Origin: Tenebrio molitor
Lineage: Eukaryota > Arthropoda > Insecta > Coleoptera > Tenebrionidae
NCBI RefSeq assembly: GCF_963966145.1
Contig: NC_091048.1
Location: forward strand, 3,720,001 to 3,784,000
Direction of reading: 5' to 3'
DNA: 64,000 nucleotides
Positions 34,426-46,334 of this stretch are shown piece by piece (the first letter of the stretch is position 1; the number at the start of each line of letters is the position of its first letter). Under the pieces are notes generated by a model. The model was not told the origin of the DNA, did no database searches, and saw only the letters and a list, made by a program, of their open reading frames with translations. A program made the translations under genes and the position numbers.

Positions 34426-35172
34426 CAGGGTGTTATTGAAATGCGTGACCAAATTTTAACCACGAGCTACTGGCTTCATATCGGAAAAATATTTAAAAAA
34501 TTCTGTCAAAAAATAAACTAGGCAAAAATGAATAGGGAATTCCACAATTTTTCTTGGAAAGCAAAATAATTGCCCCAATTCTCCCACGTATTCTTAAACA
34601 CAAGATAAATTTAAAATGTTACAAGTACTTGAAACATTACATTTAATGTGTATATTAACATATTTGTAACACATTCCATTAAAAATTTTAAACGGTATTT
34701 ATAAAAAATTCAATAAAGGAAAAATTCCCTATTCATTTTTGCCTAGTTTAATATAACATTTATTTTTTGAGCTACAATTTTTTTTAATTGCTTTTAGTTT
34801 TCTACGTTGTCCTACAACCTCGTAGGTAAAATTTCGGCACATTTTAAAAATACACCCTTGTATATAATGTTTTATAAAATGTACGCCAATGCGAAGTAAC
34901 CTATAGGAAATATGCTCTAAAACAAGGAAACCGCATTGGTGTACGTTTTATAAAATATGATATACAGGATGTAATTTTTAAATGTGCCGAAATTTTACCT
35001 ACGAGGTTGTGGAACAACGTAGAAAACTAAAAACAATTTAAAAAAATTGTAGCTCAAAATATAAATGTCATTTTATTTTTTGACATAAAATTTTTTAAAC
35101 ATTTTTTCCGAGTTCTACATGAAGCCAGTAGCTCGTGATTAAAATATCTGCACAATTTTCAAAATCACCCTG
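34426..35172. mobile_element. Layered foldback MITE with CAGGGTG ends
   Basis: The outer ends, CAGGGTGTTATTGAAA at the left and CAGGGTGATTTTGAAA read inward from the right, continue into shared ACGAGCTACTGGCTTCAT. Two further inverted repeats lie inside. One is built on AAACTAGGCAAAAATGAATA with its complement at 34725-34748. The other is built on CGTAGGTAAAATTTCGGCAC with its complement near 34985-35010. TA flanks the outer ends. No coding frame. Confidence 0.8.
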
Positions 35173-35174
35173 TA

Positions 35175-37975
35175 TTTTTTTTATTTTAGCAGACAAGTAT
35201 TACATAAAATGCTTTCTAAGTCCAATTGGACCAATTTTAACACTTCCCAACCCTAGCAGCCATTGTTTTCCGAAGACAATAGTGTTGCTTCTGTAACGTT
35301 TCGTAGTTTAGCAATTATGTTCTTGTCTTCGCGGCTTTTTTGTCTTGTATGAAAAATGTAGACGCTGCCAAAATCAGATAATCTAGATAATCTGCATTAT
35401 TTGTTCTTTTCATATTTAGCATCTCTGCATATCAACCCATTCACCAAGAAAAGAAATTGTCAAGATTCTAAAAATGCAAGTTTAAAACTGAAGAGCTTTT
35501 AAACCTAACGCAACAAGAAATTTTATTAGAGAAAACTTATCTCGGACTTGAACTTCTAATCATTTCAAATTCAACAACTCTATCTATTTGCTTATTATTA
35601 TGGTTATGATTAAATTAAAACATTATCGAGAAGTTGTTTAACTGTTCAAGTTGTATGAAATGTACTTTCGTATCAAATCTTGTTTGAACGGATGTCTTTA
35701 TTGATAAAGAATAAAATTATAAAACACGATTTCTGAAACGTGTTTGTTCTCCAATATTATTCCTAGGATACCGTTTATTTTTATTTATTTTTACAATTCT
35801 CAGAATGTATCGAAGCTATCGAAATCGTCTCTATTCATCCTCATTCAATAGCAGAACAAAATTGACTGAGATAATTGATGCTTTCACTAAGTACGATTTA
35901 TTACGAGTCGAGATTGACAGTTTAATAAACTTAACCACATCGTCACCTCTAACAGTTTTATTAATGGAGAATGTGCATTATAATGACAATTTAAAAAAAC
36001 TTTCAAACACGACATAGAACTGATAAAAAAATTTGATTATCAACTCCAATCACCGACAGATTTTACGTTTCTGACAGACACAGAGACACGTGACCACGCT
36101 TAACTACGTGAATGCTACGCGACAAAAAGTAGAACACAGCGTAAAACTGCATCATTTATCTTAGAACAATCAATGACAGTTAGAAACACTCGTACCGAAA
36201 ATCCATTCAAATGTACTACTGTCAATCTGTAAAGTAAACATGTAGGATTACAAGTGGCGCGAATTGTTCTCCAGTGCTACCAATTGTACACCTAACAACT
36301 TGAAATTATTGACAAGGCGTCTTTAGTGTTTTTTACTGCGTTATGTTTTAGAACTGGATTTAAAAACTTATCTATCAGAGAATGGCGTTTATAATTTTGC
36401 ATGCTTGTTGCACTTGTTTTAAAAGCAGTAGTACAAATTATTTCAGAGTCATGCTACTCAGTTTAAACAAACTTATCTCAGTGTAAGACTTAAAAACAAT
36501 TAATATTACCTCATTTGCTATGGTTATTTTTACCACTGGACTATTATAGAGCTTTGAATAGGTTATGCAACACAGAATACACCCTACTAATATCTATTAA
36601 ACTTGTTTAGGTCATTATTGGAGTTGCATTTTTAATAAGGATAATTTCGTCAATTTATTTATCGTAATGACAAAATTTACACTGCTTTGCTAGAGTTGTC
36701 TCCTAGATGTTTTGACTAATTAGGTACCTAATTGATAATTTTAGTTTCCCATTTGCTCAAATTTAATAAAAAGCATACTTTAAACAAGTGATTTTTTACT
36801 GTAATTAAGTGTTATGACTATTCATTTACTTAACAGAATTTTTTGTGTAGGAAAAAAAACATATGATTCGTCTGAGTCACAACCATACTTACAAAATAAA
36901 AAAGCTGTTGGTTTAAATAGTGTTCGAATTTAATTATCGCGAGTTAACATCCTGGTAAAAACTAGTGCACCTGCTTAAAGTCTATCTGCACAAAAACTTG
37001 TACAGAAATTAGATTCTGGTTGCCGTGGAAACATTAAACTGTTGCGCACTTCTTTCGTGAAGGATGTCGAAGACAAGCGTCGAATCAAAAATATTTTATT
37101 TGCGTTTCTGATGAGACGTATCGATCGTAGTTATTGGAGAAACATGAGCCTCACAGTATCTTCTGGAACGAGGTTTCGATCAGTTGAACACCGCCTTACT
37201 GTGATACTCTCTCAGGGCCCGCCACTTTTTTAGGCTGTGGTCAAGTGTTCTGGGATGAGTGGTTGTTATTTAATATCGAATCTCGACCAACATCTGATAT
37301 GGTCACCGATATGCATCTCGACCACTGCCAGTGGCTTCGACTGCGATTATCACAACGCTTAATAACCCACATATTTCGCCGGGCATTTCCGAAGAAATCA
37401 CTCATCCAATTAAACGTACGTACGCACTGGTGGAAGGCCAAGAATAAACAACACGGTGCGGAATAAAAAATGTTGTTTCTGTCAATACGGAGATAAGAAT
37501 AATTCCCACATCGGCAGCCTTCCTCCTGTTGCGAATCTTTGTTGATTTAGTCGCGGCACCCGCATTGTCCAGTATGCAAATAAGGACGAGTTATTAGCAG
37601 TCTGCAAGGAGGAGATCCTAATTGATCAAAGTATATTTAGAGTAAAAAAGCAAGCAGCGAGCTGTGCCATTGCTCATAAATCCGGAGTGACGGATGGGTC
37701 CCTCACACGGTACTGGCGGATCAGTTCAGTAAGTTGAATTAAAAATCAAGCAAGGATTAAATTAAAAATTCACTTCCTACGTTTGGGAAGGCGATGTAGA
37801 AACGTAAGACGTGCGGTGACACAACCGCACGAAGGTTAGATTAAGATTGACGAAATAGAAATAAGCGAGGCGAGCTCACTACACCCCGATACACTCGGCT
37901 CAAGTCGTTGCTGCCCAGCTTCTGGACGTCATATCGTGACGAAACAAACTGCATGTATTTTAAAATTTTGTAATA
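35175..37975. other. No supported gene; GC-richer island 37.0-37.9 kb
   Basis: AT-rich DNA followed by a unique GC-richer block. Frames of 60-73 codons on both strands overlap one another and resemble nothing known to me. Confidence 0.4.
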
Positions 37976-37977
37976 TG

Positions 37978-38293
37978 AAATTTCGGTAATTGTTTACTTT
38001 AACTACTTCTGGAATTTTCGCGTTTTTTCTGGCTAGACAGCCTCAGGGCGTCCTCCTAGATCGTTTCCCACCATTCAAACCTTGTGCAAATGCCTTTTTT
38101 TCTCTCTTGTTGTGTTTCAAGGTCGCGTCAAGGTGCCGCCAATGTCTTAGTATAACTAAAGGGTAAGGAAAATTCATTTGCACAAGGTTTGAGTGGTGGA
38201 AAACGATGTAGGAGGACGCCCTGAGGCTGTCTAGCCAGAAAAAACGCGAAAATTCCAGAAGTAGTTAAAGTGAACAATGACCGAAATTTCGTT
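37978..38293. mobile_element. Young-looking foldback element, arms about 118 bp
   Basis: The left arm, starting GAAATTTCGGTAATTGTTTA, is mirrored by the right arm ending CAATGACCGAAATTTC. I count about five mismatches over roughly 118 bp of arm. The centre is an unrelated pyrimidine-rich spacer of about 80 bp. The close match of the arms suggests recent origin or gene conversion. Confidence 0.8.
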
Positions 38294-38390
38294 TTTCTAT
38301 TTTCTCTAGATGTTTTCTTTTCCTTTTTTTTTGGTTTTCCAAGACTTTCGTTACTTCAGTAGAGACAGTAAGTCCGAATCCAAGCAGGTT

Positions 38391-38443
38391 AGTAATCTAT
38401 AATCTGTGGTGCGTTCACAATCGACTCTTCAACGCCTGCTAAG
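38391..38443. repeat. CGGGTGTTCATTT MITE, right-arm fragment
   Basis: GTGGTGCGTTCACAATCGAC followed by TCTTCAACGCC matches the right arm of the family. The terminal part is missing. Confidence 0.65.
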
Positions 38444-39980
38444 AACATTTCTATTCTGGCCATACTTTACTGACGTGACAGCGTTGTCGATTTCCTCAGG
38501 ATCCGACGTGAAGCGGAATAAACTCGCCGTAGTCGCGTTGTTTGGTGGCATGTTACAGTCGGTCCACCGTAAAGACATTCTCGGCCGTCATTTCTGATAC
38601 CACCAAACGAATCGCTCTATCCGTCCGCATCCTTTTAATTCGCTAAAAATCCTATAATTCCCCTCAAGTTAACGACAACCAGCCACCAATAAATTAGCGT
38701 TGCATATTTGCGATTTCGCTAAATTCGTCCGATTAATCTGCGAAACGTCCGCCGCAAAAATTCGTTTTGGCTCCGATTTTCAGCCGGTGAATTATGTGAA
38801 ACGTTTCGGTGGTGACGTTATAATTATTACTTTGGTGAAAATAAACAAGTGGGGCACATACAAGAGCGAAACGGGAATGTTCTCCGGCCAGATGAATATT
38901 ACAATAACATATAATGTAGCTGTCCGATTGCGAGCTTGTTTACCCATGAAATATTATCTCAAATTGAATCAGTTGATCTGTTAGTTACCGCGTACGCCGG
39001 TAGAAACCGACTGTAGTTCTTTTGTATACCGTTTTATTATCTCGCGCATATCATCTACCCGGAGTTCCCACACCGGACTCGCTACACCTCCGAGAGGCGG
39101 CTTACGGATTTTTTACATTTTTTCCGTTGCGAAACCGGGACCGTCACGTGGATTAGGGACCACAAAAACGTTACAAAATTTTCGGGATTAATCCTCCACG
39201 CCTGATTGACTTTCTTAATTAAGACGTCGCTCTTAAGATCGGTTATCTTGATGCTCTAGTGCGACTAATTTGAATAAGGCTTGATCGAACGGAGGGGATT
39301 AACGAAATTTTACGTAGAAATTGATCACTTCCATCGCTTGAAAGAAATGTGTAGAAAAGCTGACTCTCCGAAGAACAGATTTGTCTCGAGTCTTTCGATT
39401 CATCGTCAAGACTGTCACGAGAAGTCTGTTTACACAATTTTAAGTGTGTTGCTAATAAAACTGCAAAAAGTGGTGGTCCAAAACAAGTTAAAATTGCTAA
39501 TTTATGGAGCGCGTCTCAGGAAAATTGCTCACTGCAGTTTCTGTTGCAGTTGCTCTTAGAAAAAAATCACAGACAGCTTCTGTTTTAACCAGTTTCACAA
39601 ATGATGTATTATGCGCTCCGGACAATGATAAATCTGCTGCACTTCCTGACTTTTTATTTTTTAAGGTAATTAATAATAAACGTCACTTTCATTACATGGT
39701 TCTTAAGTGAGAAAAACCACCACATACTAGTGAAATACCTCAAGGTTAGGTTTGTGAATACATATACAGAGTGGCGCTGTGTAGTAAACCGGTTCCTACC
39801 TGGTAAAATGGTTTGCAGACTTAGATGTTATTGAAAACCATTTAATAAATTGTTTAAAAAATTTTTGGTCTCTTAATAATTTTTTAATTAATTCAAGGAG
39901 TGTTTTAAATAAAAATACAATACCTAAATAAAATTGTAAATAAGGCTTAAACGGTTCCCCATTTACTTCCTCACATTAAC
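38444..39980. other. No supported gene
   Basis: A unique GC-richer block to about 39.25 kb, then AT-rich DNA. Frames at 38700-38984 and 39281-39559 show no recognised domain. Confidence 0.35.
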
Positions 39981-39984
39981 GAAT

Positions 39985-40540
39985 TCTATGAATAAACGAG
40001 AAATACATTTTCAATATGCTTTATCCAAAGATTCTGGTCTGTTAATGTACACACGGCTCATGAAATATCCTCACAAGAAATCTAGCGGCTTTAGATCAGG
40101 GAATCTGGCAGGCAATTCAATATTCCCTCGTCTCCTATTCTATTTTTTGGAAAATGTATTATTTAGATGTTTACGTATTTGCACATTCATGGTGCGAGAA
40201 AGCTTCATCCTGTTGAAATAATATTTACAACACAACACCATTTAATTGGAACGTTGTCTCATCTGAGAAGACAAATTATCAGTCATGATGATTATTTCAG
40301 AAAATTCCGAGGAAAATTCTAATCTTCTGTCAAAATCATCTTCATTTAATTTGTGTAACAAATTTGTTTGTTTTAAAAGAGTTTGGACCGATCATGGCCT
40401 CATGGGCAGACGTTTCAGTGCTCTTCTGTTCACATGTCCTTCACAGGACCCTCCAACGCAGCAATTTACATTGGAATTACACGTGACAACGCTGTTGAAC
40501 TATGTAGGGGAAAATCAAAATTTGGAGTATTTTTAAAAAT
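39985..40540 (-). pseudogene. Mariner-like transposase remnant, catalytic region
   Basis: The minus strand, with several frame changes and stops, encodes in order LLHKLNEDDFDRRLEF, then FVFSDETTFQLNG (first Asp in SDE), FQQDEAFSHHECANT (second Asp in the FQQDGAPxH motif) and ELPARFPDLKPLDFL (third motif, WPARSPDLxPLDFFLWG), then YFMSRVYINRPESLD. This is the order and spacing of the catalytic domain of SETMAR/mariner-like transposases that often carry the DUF4817 HTH. All three acidic positions are recognisable but the frame is broken in at least three places. No terminal repeats found. Confidence 0.75.
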
Positions 40541-40978
40541 TGTCTCACTGTATTAAGACAAGTTTTAATTTTTTCTTCAGGAAATGTCCGTCTTTCCTTG
40601 ACACTGTGTTAAATTGGACATGCGTCTGTTTGGCACAATTAAACTGTCATTTCAGTCGTGCCAACTTGTGTCGTCGTCAATTACGAGTACTACGTAGGAT
40701 TATTGGAATATTTATTTTTAACCAACATAAATCAACAGGTGGTGGGTCTTTGACATGCGCATCTATGTAATAAATTTTTTTAAAGTCCTTCATTTGTTCT
40801 GCGACGTCTTAATTTAGATCGTTAATTTTTGCACAATTCCTAAAAATTATTGTATTTATTCTGCGTGTCTAAAATTTATATCTAATGTCATACAAAAAAA
40901 AAGTCTTCACCAAACACTTAACTGAAAGATGCTAATTACAAGATTTACTTAAAATATTTATAGCAGAACTTACCTAGG
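40541..40978. other. Probable upstream part of the mariner relic, unresolved
   Basis: The minus strand should hold the N-terminal half of the transposase at 39985-40540, but I cannot trace a convincing HTH motif. No other feature seen. Confidence 0.25.
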
Positions 40979-40980
40979 TA

Positions 40981-41577
40981 CAGTCAATTGCAAAAAATCA
41001 AGTACCTACAGGGTGAGCGAAACTCGATGTTTCAGCTCTATTAAAAGAAAAGGAAAGACGATAGAAAAAAACTGAAAAGAGGTTCTTAAATGGGATTGAG
41101 TAAAGTCCATTTTAAACCAAATTTGCATATTTTTCCACATTTGGAAACTAAAGTAATGACGTCTCGAATTTTTTTTTTCCCAGAAACATACCTATATTTT
41201 GGCATATTTAACAAGAGCTAATTTTTCTGAAGAAATTTTGTAAAGAAAAAAATTTGCTATCTTGTTTAAATCGCGACGATTGCGAATTTTTGATAATATG
41301 TACATACTTTTTTTTTACAAATTTGCTTATAATTTTTTAACGGAAAAAGGTAGCAAATTTTTTTCTTTACAAAATTTGTTGAAAAAAATTAGCTCTTTTT
41401 AAATATGGCAAAATATACATGTTTCTGAAAAAAAAAATTCGATGAATAGAACTGAGACATCGAGTTTCGCTCACCCTGTACATACGTACATCATAAAAAT
41501 CAAGTGCACTAATTTTTAACACTTGTAAATCATTTGTTTCTGACTTTTAATGTACTCGATTTTTTTGGAATCGACTG
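40981..41577. mobile_element. Short MITE interrupted by another MITE
   Basis: The ends CAGTCAATTGCAAAAAATCA and, read inward from the right, CAGTCGATTCCAAAAAAATC are followed by AGTAC and GAGTAC. TA flanks both. Without the insert at 41009-41478 it would be about 130 bp. Confidence 0.75.
41009..41478. mobile_element. CAGGGTGAGCGAAACTCG palindromic MITE, copy 2
   Basis: Ends CAGGGTGAGCGAAACTCGAT on both sides, TA flanks, and a long internal palindrome as in 13016-13478 but in opposite orientation. It is inserted in the 40981-41577 element. Confidence 0.85.
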
Positions 41578-41954
41578 TACATATTACCTTGGGGAAAATG
41601 GAAAATGTTTATTTCTTAATCCTCTGGTAATAATTTCTCATGATTATTACTTTATGGTACGTTGCAGTTTATCCTGTGATGTCTACTAATTGTAACTAAT
41701 TTATATTTTGACATATTTATTTTCCACTCTACCATTTCTAGGACTCTCCTTGGGGCCAGAGAAATCTAGCCCGACTGATACATAAATTCAGCTTGTAGAG
41801 AGCCGCCAGAGGGAAAACAGAAGGCTAATTGGTTGGCTTTATACGCTTATTTCTTAGTTACGAATGGTTTTGTCTTGCACGACCCTTTAACTTTCAGTAC
41901 AATCAGTGAGCACAACTTTGTCCTTCAAGATAATCATTTAATCATAATCATAAT

Positions 41955-42022
41955 AAGTTAAGCAATGTCGGGAGTGGTTAGTGTTTGGATGGGCGACCGC
42001 CGAGGGAACCGCATTCCGTTGC
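41955..42022 (+). pseudogene. Partial 5S rRNA copy (3' part)
   Basis: AAGTTAAGCAATGTCGGGAG, TGGTTAGTGTTTGGATGGGC and GACCGCCGAGGGAACCGC follow the order of the 3' two thirds of animal 5S rRNA (AAGTTAAGCA, GGTTAGTACTTGGATGGG, GACCGC, GGGAA). The 5' third, including the first half of the A box, is absent and the bases before AAGTTAAGC are unrelated. It is probably a 5S-derived retrocopy or SINE piece rather than a working gene. No terminal T-run follows directly. Confidence 0.7.
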
Positions 42023-42029
42023 AACTTCG

Positions 42030-44350
42030 ATACTTCACAGCTTTATTACTTGATTTCAGCATTGTCTATAATCCGTAACGTCCTATGAACAAACTCCAAA
42101 CAGAAATATCCGTAATGATAAACAAATCCGGCCTCGATGCCGTCCCTCATTTTTCCGATAATTGTGAAACATTGCATTTTAGAATGACAGTGAATTCATT
42201 TTTGTGCAACGGAGCCTCTAAATTTTGATAATTAAGCTTTATTACTCCTAAAACCGAAGTGAAGCAATCCTAGAAATAATTTTCGAGAATTTATTCCACA
42301 AGGGTCGTAAACGTCAGCTTAATAAATTTTACTTCCTGCAGCTTCATTTTGTACCATTCTCGAGATATTCAATAAGATTTAGGTCCTTGTTTACTGCTGG
42401 CCACTCCATATATGCATCAATGACGGTGTTTTATGTTGCATGAAATAAAAACAAAACCATTTTCAGTAACTAGTAATGGCATCAAAAATTCTAGCGGAGA
42501 CTGACTTTATCGATAAATCTTTGTAGCACCACTCGACAAATGAGGATTATAATGTCTACGCAATAATTCTTACACTAAGTACTATTCAGTACTAATGCAC
42601 AGATTTATGACTAAAATTACACCATTAAATTAATGTTATTACACACCTTCCGCAAACTTTCCTTTCTGACCCAAAATAAATTACACACAATGAACAGAAA
42701 ATCCAGTTCCTGGACCATTTTTTTTTTTAGAAATTTGAAAATATCTTTTACATCTTGTTTCTTCTGTCGAATCTATTAACAAAGCACTCCGGTACTTGGC
42801 CACTTAATCATGTTCAGCACTTGACTCAACGTATTGCATTTTATCCTAAAAAAAATTCTTATTGCCAAGGTTAATTGTGATCATATCTCTCGAGCTGTAT
42901 AAAGTATCGTAATAACAATCATTCAGATTTAATTAACGTTGACAAACTTCATAATCTGCATAACCTTCGCACGTTTCATGCGAGTTGATCGTTAGTCGAT
43001 GATTTGAAGATTCATCATCATCTGGAATGGAGTGAAGCGAAATTTGTTGAAAATTTCTGGGCGAACGGCAAACGAACCAATAAAATACTGGTCCGTCTTC
43101 GAATCGGCTATAAACGTCTGGTGATTTAATTGTAAATGAAATAAAGAAAGGGAGTCCTGACTTCGGACTGGTTTATTTTTAATTTGTCGATCGGTCTCAT
43201 TAAGCGTCCGGTAGCTTCATTTCTTAATTAACATCTCTTGCGTGTTATCGCGGAGAGTGATGTCGGTCGGCCGTCTTTATATACCACTCTGATAGCCTCC
43301 TTTAGTGGATTCTGTGTAGGTCTACCTGTTTTATATCTCTGCATAGACACGCACACCTCTTATATCTTCTCTCCGACGTCCTCGCCGTCTGCTCTCGCCC
43401 CGACCGAGCCCTAAATTTGTCCGAGATAAAGATATACTAATGTGTTTTATGGAAAAATGCCAGACAGTGGTCCGAGAGGCATTCACTTTTCTTCTTCTTA
43501 ATAAAATCAGAAATTACGTCCTTCTTGGTGATTTCGACGCACTACCTAGAGCAGTTAGTTGCTTACTCTGCAAGATTATCGGTTGCTAATTTTTTTATAT
43601 TTCAACTTGAAAAACATTCTGATAGATGCGGAATGACGAGAATGGTAAAATGTAAATTATTGACGACAAAGGCAAGTCTTTTACCAGTTCGATGTAACAA
43701 TGTAAAACTATCTTTTGTTTATCTTATCAGAGAAATGATTGCTAGTTGAACCAATCTTGAAGAAGGAATAGTCTTCTTTGCAGTTGCGTTAAGATCTCTC
43801 TCTGTCCATTCTTTGTTCATCTCCTTCCCCATGACACCTCTGTGATACAATAATTGACTCAATTTTGAATTTGTTAAGAACAATTATTAATTACATTTTA
43901 GTTGGCACGCTTTGACATTTCCTTCAGATACATAACCTCACTAATAAGTTTAAAGATTAACTATGCTGTCGCACTAAGAAAACTAGGAAAACTCTCGTTG
44001 GTTAGTTCTAAAAGAACTCTTCTTTTCCAAATGTAATGAATTAATGATTCATACCGTTACTTGTTTGCTGAAAAATTGACGTTTGACATGTATTGTTTTG
44101 CAACTCATGAAGCTAGACCATACGTCAACAGAAACAAAAGCAAGCACGTGACAACTTAATTACATATTTTTTTAATACAAGTTATGATATTGTACCTACT
44201 ATTGTAGCAATAATAATAATAGTGATAATATGTTTGTGATGAGACTTAATAACAATAATATACACAATATGACAAGTTAGTAGAAAATTTAAACACCCAG
44301 TAGACGATACTATCGCATCTATTGAAACCATATATGTATCCATATGATTA
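42030..44350. other. No supported gene
   Basis: Mostly AT-rich with a GC-richer part at about 43.0-43.4 kb. The 74-codon plus frame at 43525-43749 has no recognised domain. Confidence 0.4.
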
Positions 44351-44355
44351 TCACA

Positions 44356-45292
44356 CAGGGTATCTGTAAATGATTGTCTGGTCCAGCTTGCTATGAAAAC
44401 TTATCAAATTTGAATGTGCCGCTTTGTATATGGAATAAATTCGGCAATTTCTGAATGTCATATTTTCAGGTTAGGTTGTTGACTAAATCCTACCCTCACA
44501 AATTTTGTTTAGCTCTATAACCGGAAGTATTTACAATTTGTATTGGAAAATAAAAATTTTTGGTGTTTATTGACTGTGATTAATTCCCACATACATCAAG
44601 TGTGCGTGTTCAGCCAATCAGACCGCTTGCTTTCATCCAATCAAAAATGTTTATCGCGATAAAAACGTCCTACTACTCTGTCATCTGTCAAAAGTAATTA
44701 AAATGGCATGCTACTCCCGTCAGATTCTCAAATTGTTTTTAATAATTGTATTTTTAATAAATGTAGGTATAAATAATTAAAATAAATATATATTATGTAT
44801 GTGTTCTAAAATACACTTTTTCTTATTATTAAAAAAAAAAAAATTGAAATAAATAATTAACGTTAAAGTTTGTATTCAGGAATTAATCTTGTCAATAATA
44901 ACACGACTAATTTTTTATATCTGATAAATTTCCCAATTTTCACTTAAACATTTTTGCCTTCGACAATTTTATTCGTTGATATTTGGGCATTTTTATATAC
45001 TCGAGCTAAAGCTCTCGGGCCTAACCGAAATAAAAATGCCCAAATTCAACTCGTAAAATTGTCAAAGCAAAAAGTTTTCGTGAAATTGAAAAATTTATCC
45101 GATTAAAAAATTAGATCCTGTTATTTTACCTTCGGTAAAACGAATATAAGGAACGAAAACTGGATTGAAAAGCGCGAATAAAACGCCATTAATAATGTCA
45201 GAAGTGACAGTTAATAATAAATTAAAATTGGGCATCTGTTCCAAAGAGGCGGCACAATAATATTTTTATATTTTTTATACATAGATACCCTG
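44356..45292. mobile_element. CAGGGTATCT-ended element with internal hairpin
   Basis: The left end CAGGGTATCTGTAAA and the right end read inward CAGGGTATCTATGTA share about 12 bases. GTGCCGC also recurs at similar depth on both sides. Only the right end has a flanking TA. Inside, ATTTGGGCATTTTTATATAC at about 44980 is mirrored near 45030-45045 around CTCGAGC. Confidence 0.45.
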
Positions 45293-45685
45293 TAGTTGTC
45301 TTCTGTTATTTATTTATTTACTTATTTTTTTGTTATTAGAATTGATTAGGTATTGGTAAACTACTTTCGTTTTTAACTGTTCTTTTTACAATTTTTATAT
45401 TTTTCTTGGGTTTCACTTATTTATTTCTTTTCTACGTTCCGTATTGTCAATAGTGTAGATTCAAATCAGTAACTAATTGTTTCTGTATCCTTTTGAGGCT
45501 GAATTAATCAATCATTACAGATACAGATATTGTATTCAAATAATGACAAACTTTAATTGAAAGTGAGTGGATAGCACAAAAGCCAATTGTTGTAAAATTT
45601 ATCAACAATATCACCAGAAGATAATACAGTTATTTGCATCTAAATTAAAATATTTTGTTCAAAGACAAAACGTTTCACTTGTATA

Positions 45686-45950
45686 CCGGGTGATTCTGAA
45701 ATAAGTTTTGAAAAAAAATGTGAAGTATCTTTGACACAGAATAATTCAATTAAGTCCTAGCACACTGGTTTGTAAATCTTTCCATGGAAATGATCGAGAG
45801 GAGTAATGTCATAAATAAATATTAAAGGTTGTGACTAACGGGCACCTTTTACTTTTGATTATTATTGTTGCTAAACTACCAAGATAATCAGGTAATCACC
45901 TTTAACTCAGCAGCGTACTAGCAATTTTGGCCAAATTTTCAATCACCCTG
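45686..45950. mobile_element. CGGGTGATT/AATCACCCTG MITE
   Basis: The left end CCGGGTGATTCTGAAA and the right end read inward CAGGGTGATTGAAAATT have TA on both sides. The right portion has a partial copy at 34193-34278. No coding capacity. Confidence 0.6.
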
Positions 45951-46286
45951 TATTACGCTCTTTGATGAAATCTAACAAACAGCACAGTTTTTTTTTTTTT
46001 TAGAGAAGCGCATTTTATATTTCATGCAAAAGCAAATTGACAAAAATATTAATAAAGTATGTATATTCAAAACAAAAATGTTCAAAGTTTTTAAATTAGA
46101 ATTATAATTATTTGAACTATTTCAAAATCATGTGTTATCATATCGCTTCCTCTATTTTGCGTAATTTTCCAAAAAAAAAAACTTTCATATATTTTATTAC
46201 AGAATCCGGTTCAGAAACTTTCAATTAGACAAACCTTGAGAACTTTAGAAAGATTTAAGTCGTTTTTGAAATCTTCACCCAAACTA

Positions 46287-46334
46287 TCGTGTGTTCATTT
46301 AAATTTCTCCTCAAAGTTGGCCTCCAAGAGTGAA
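46287..46334. repeat. CGGGTGTTCATTT MITE, left-arm fragment
   Basis: GTGTTCATTTAAATTTCTCC followed by TCAAAGTTGGC matches the outer 30 bases of the family, then similarity ends. Confidence 0.6.
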
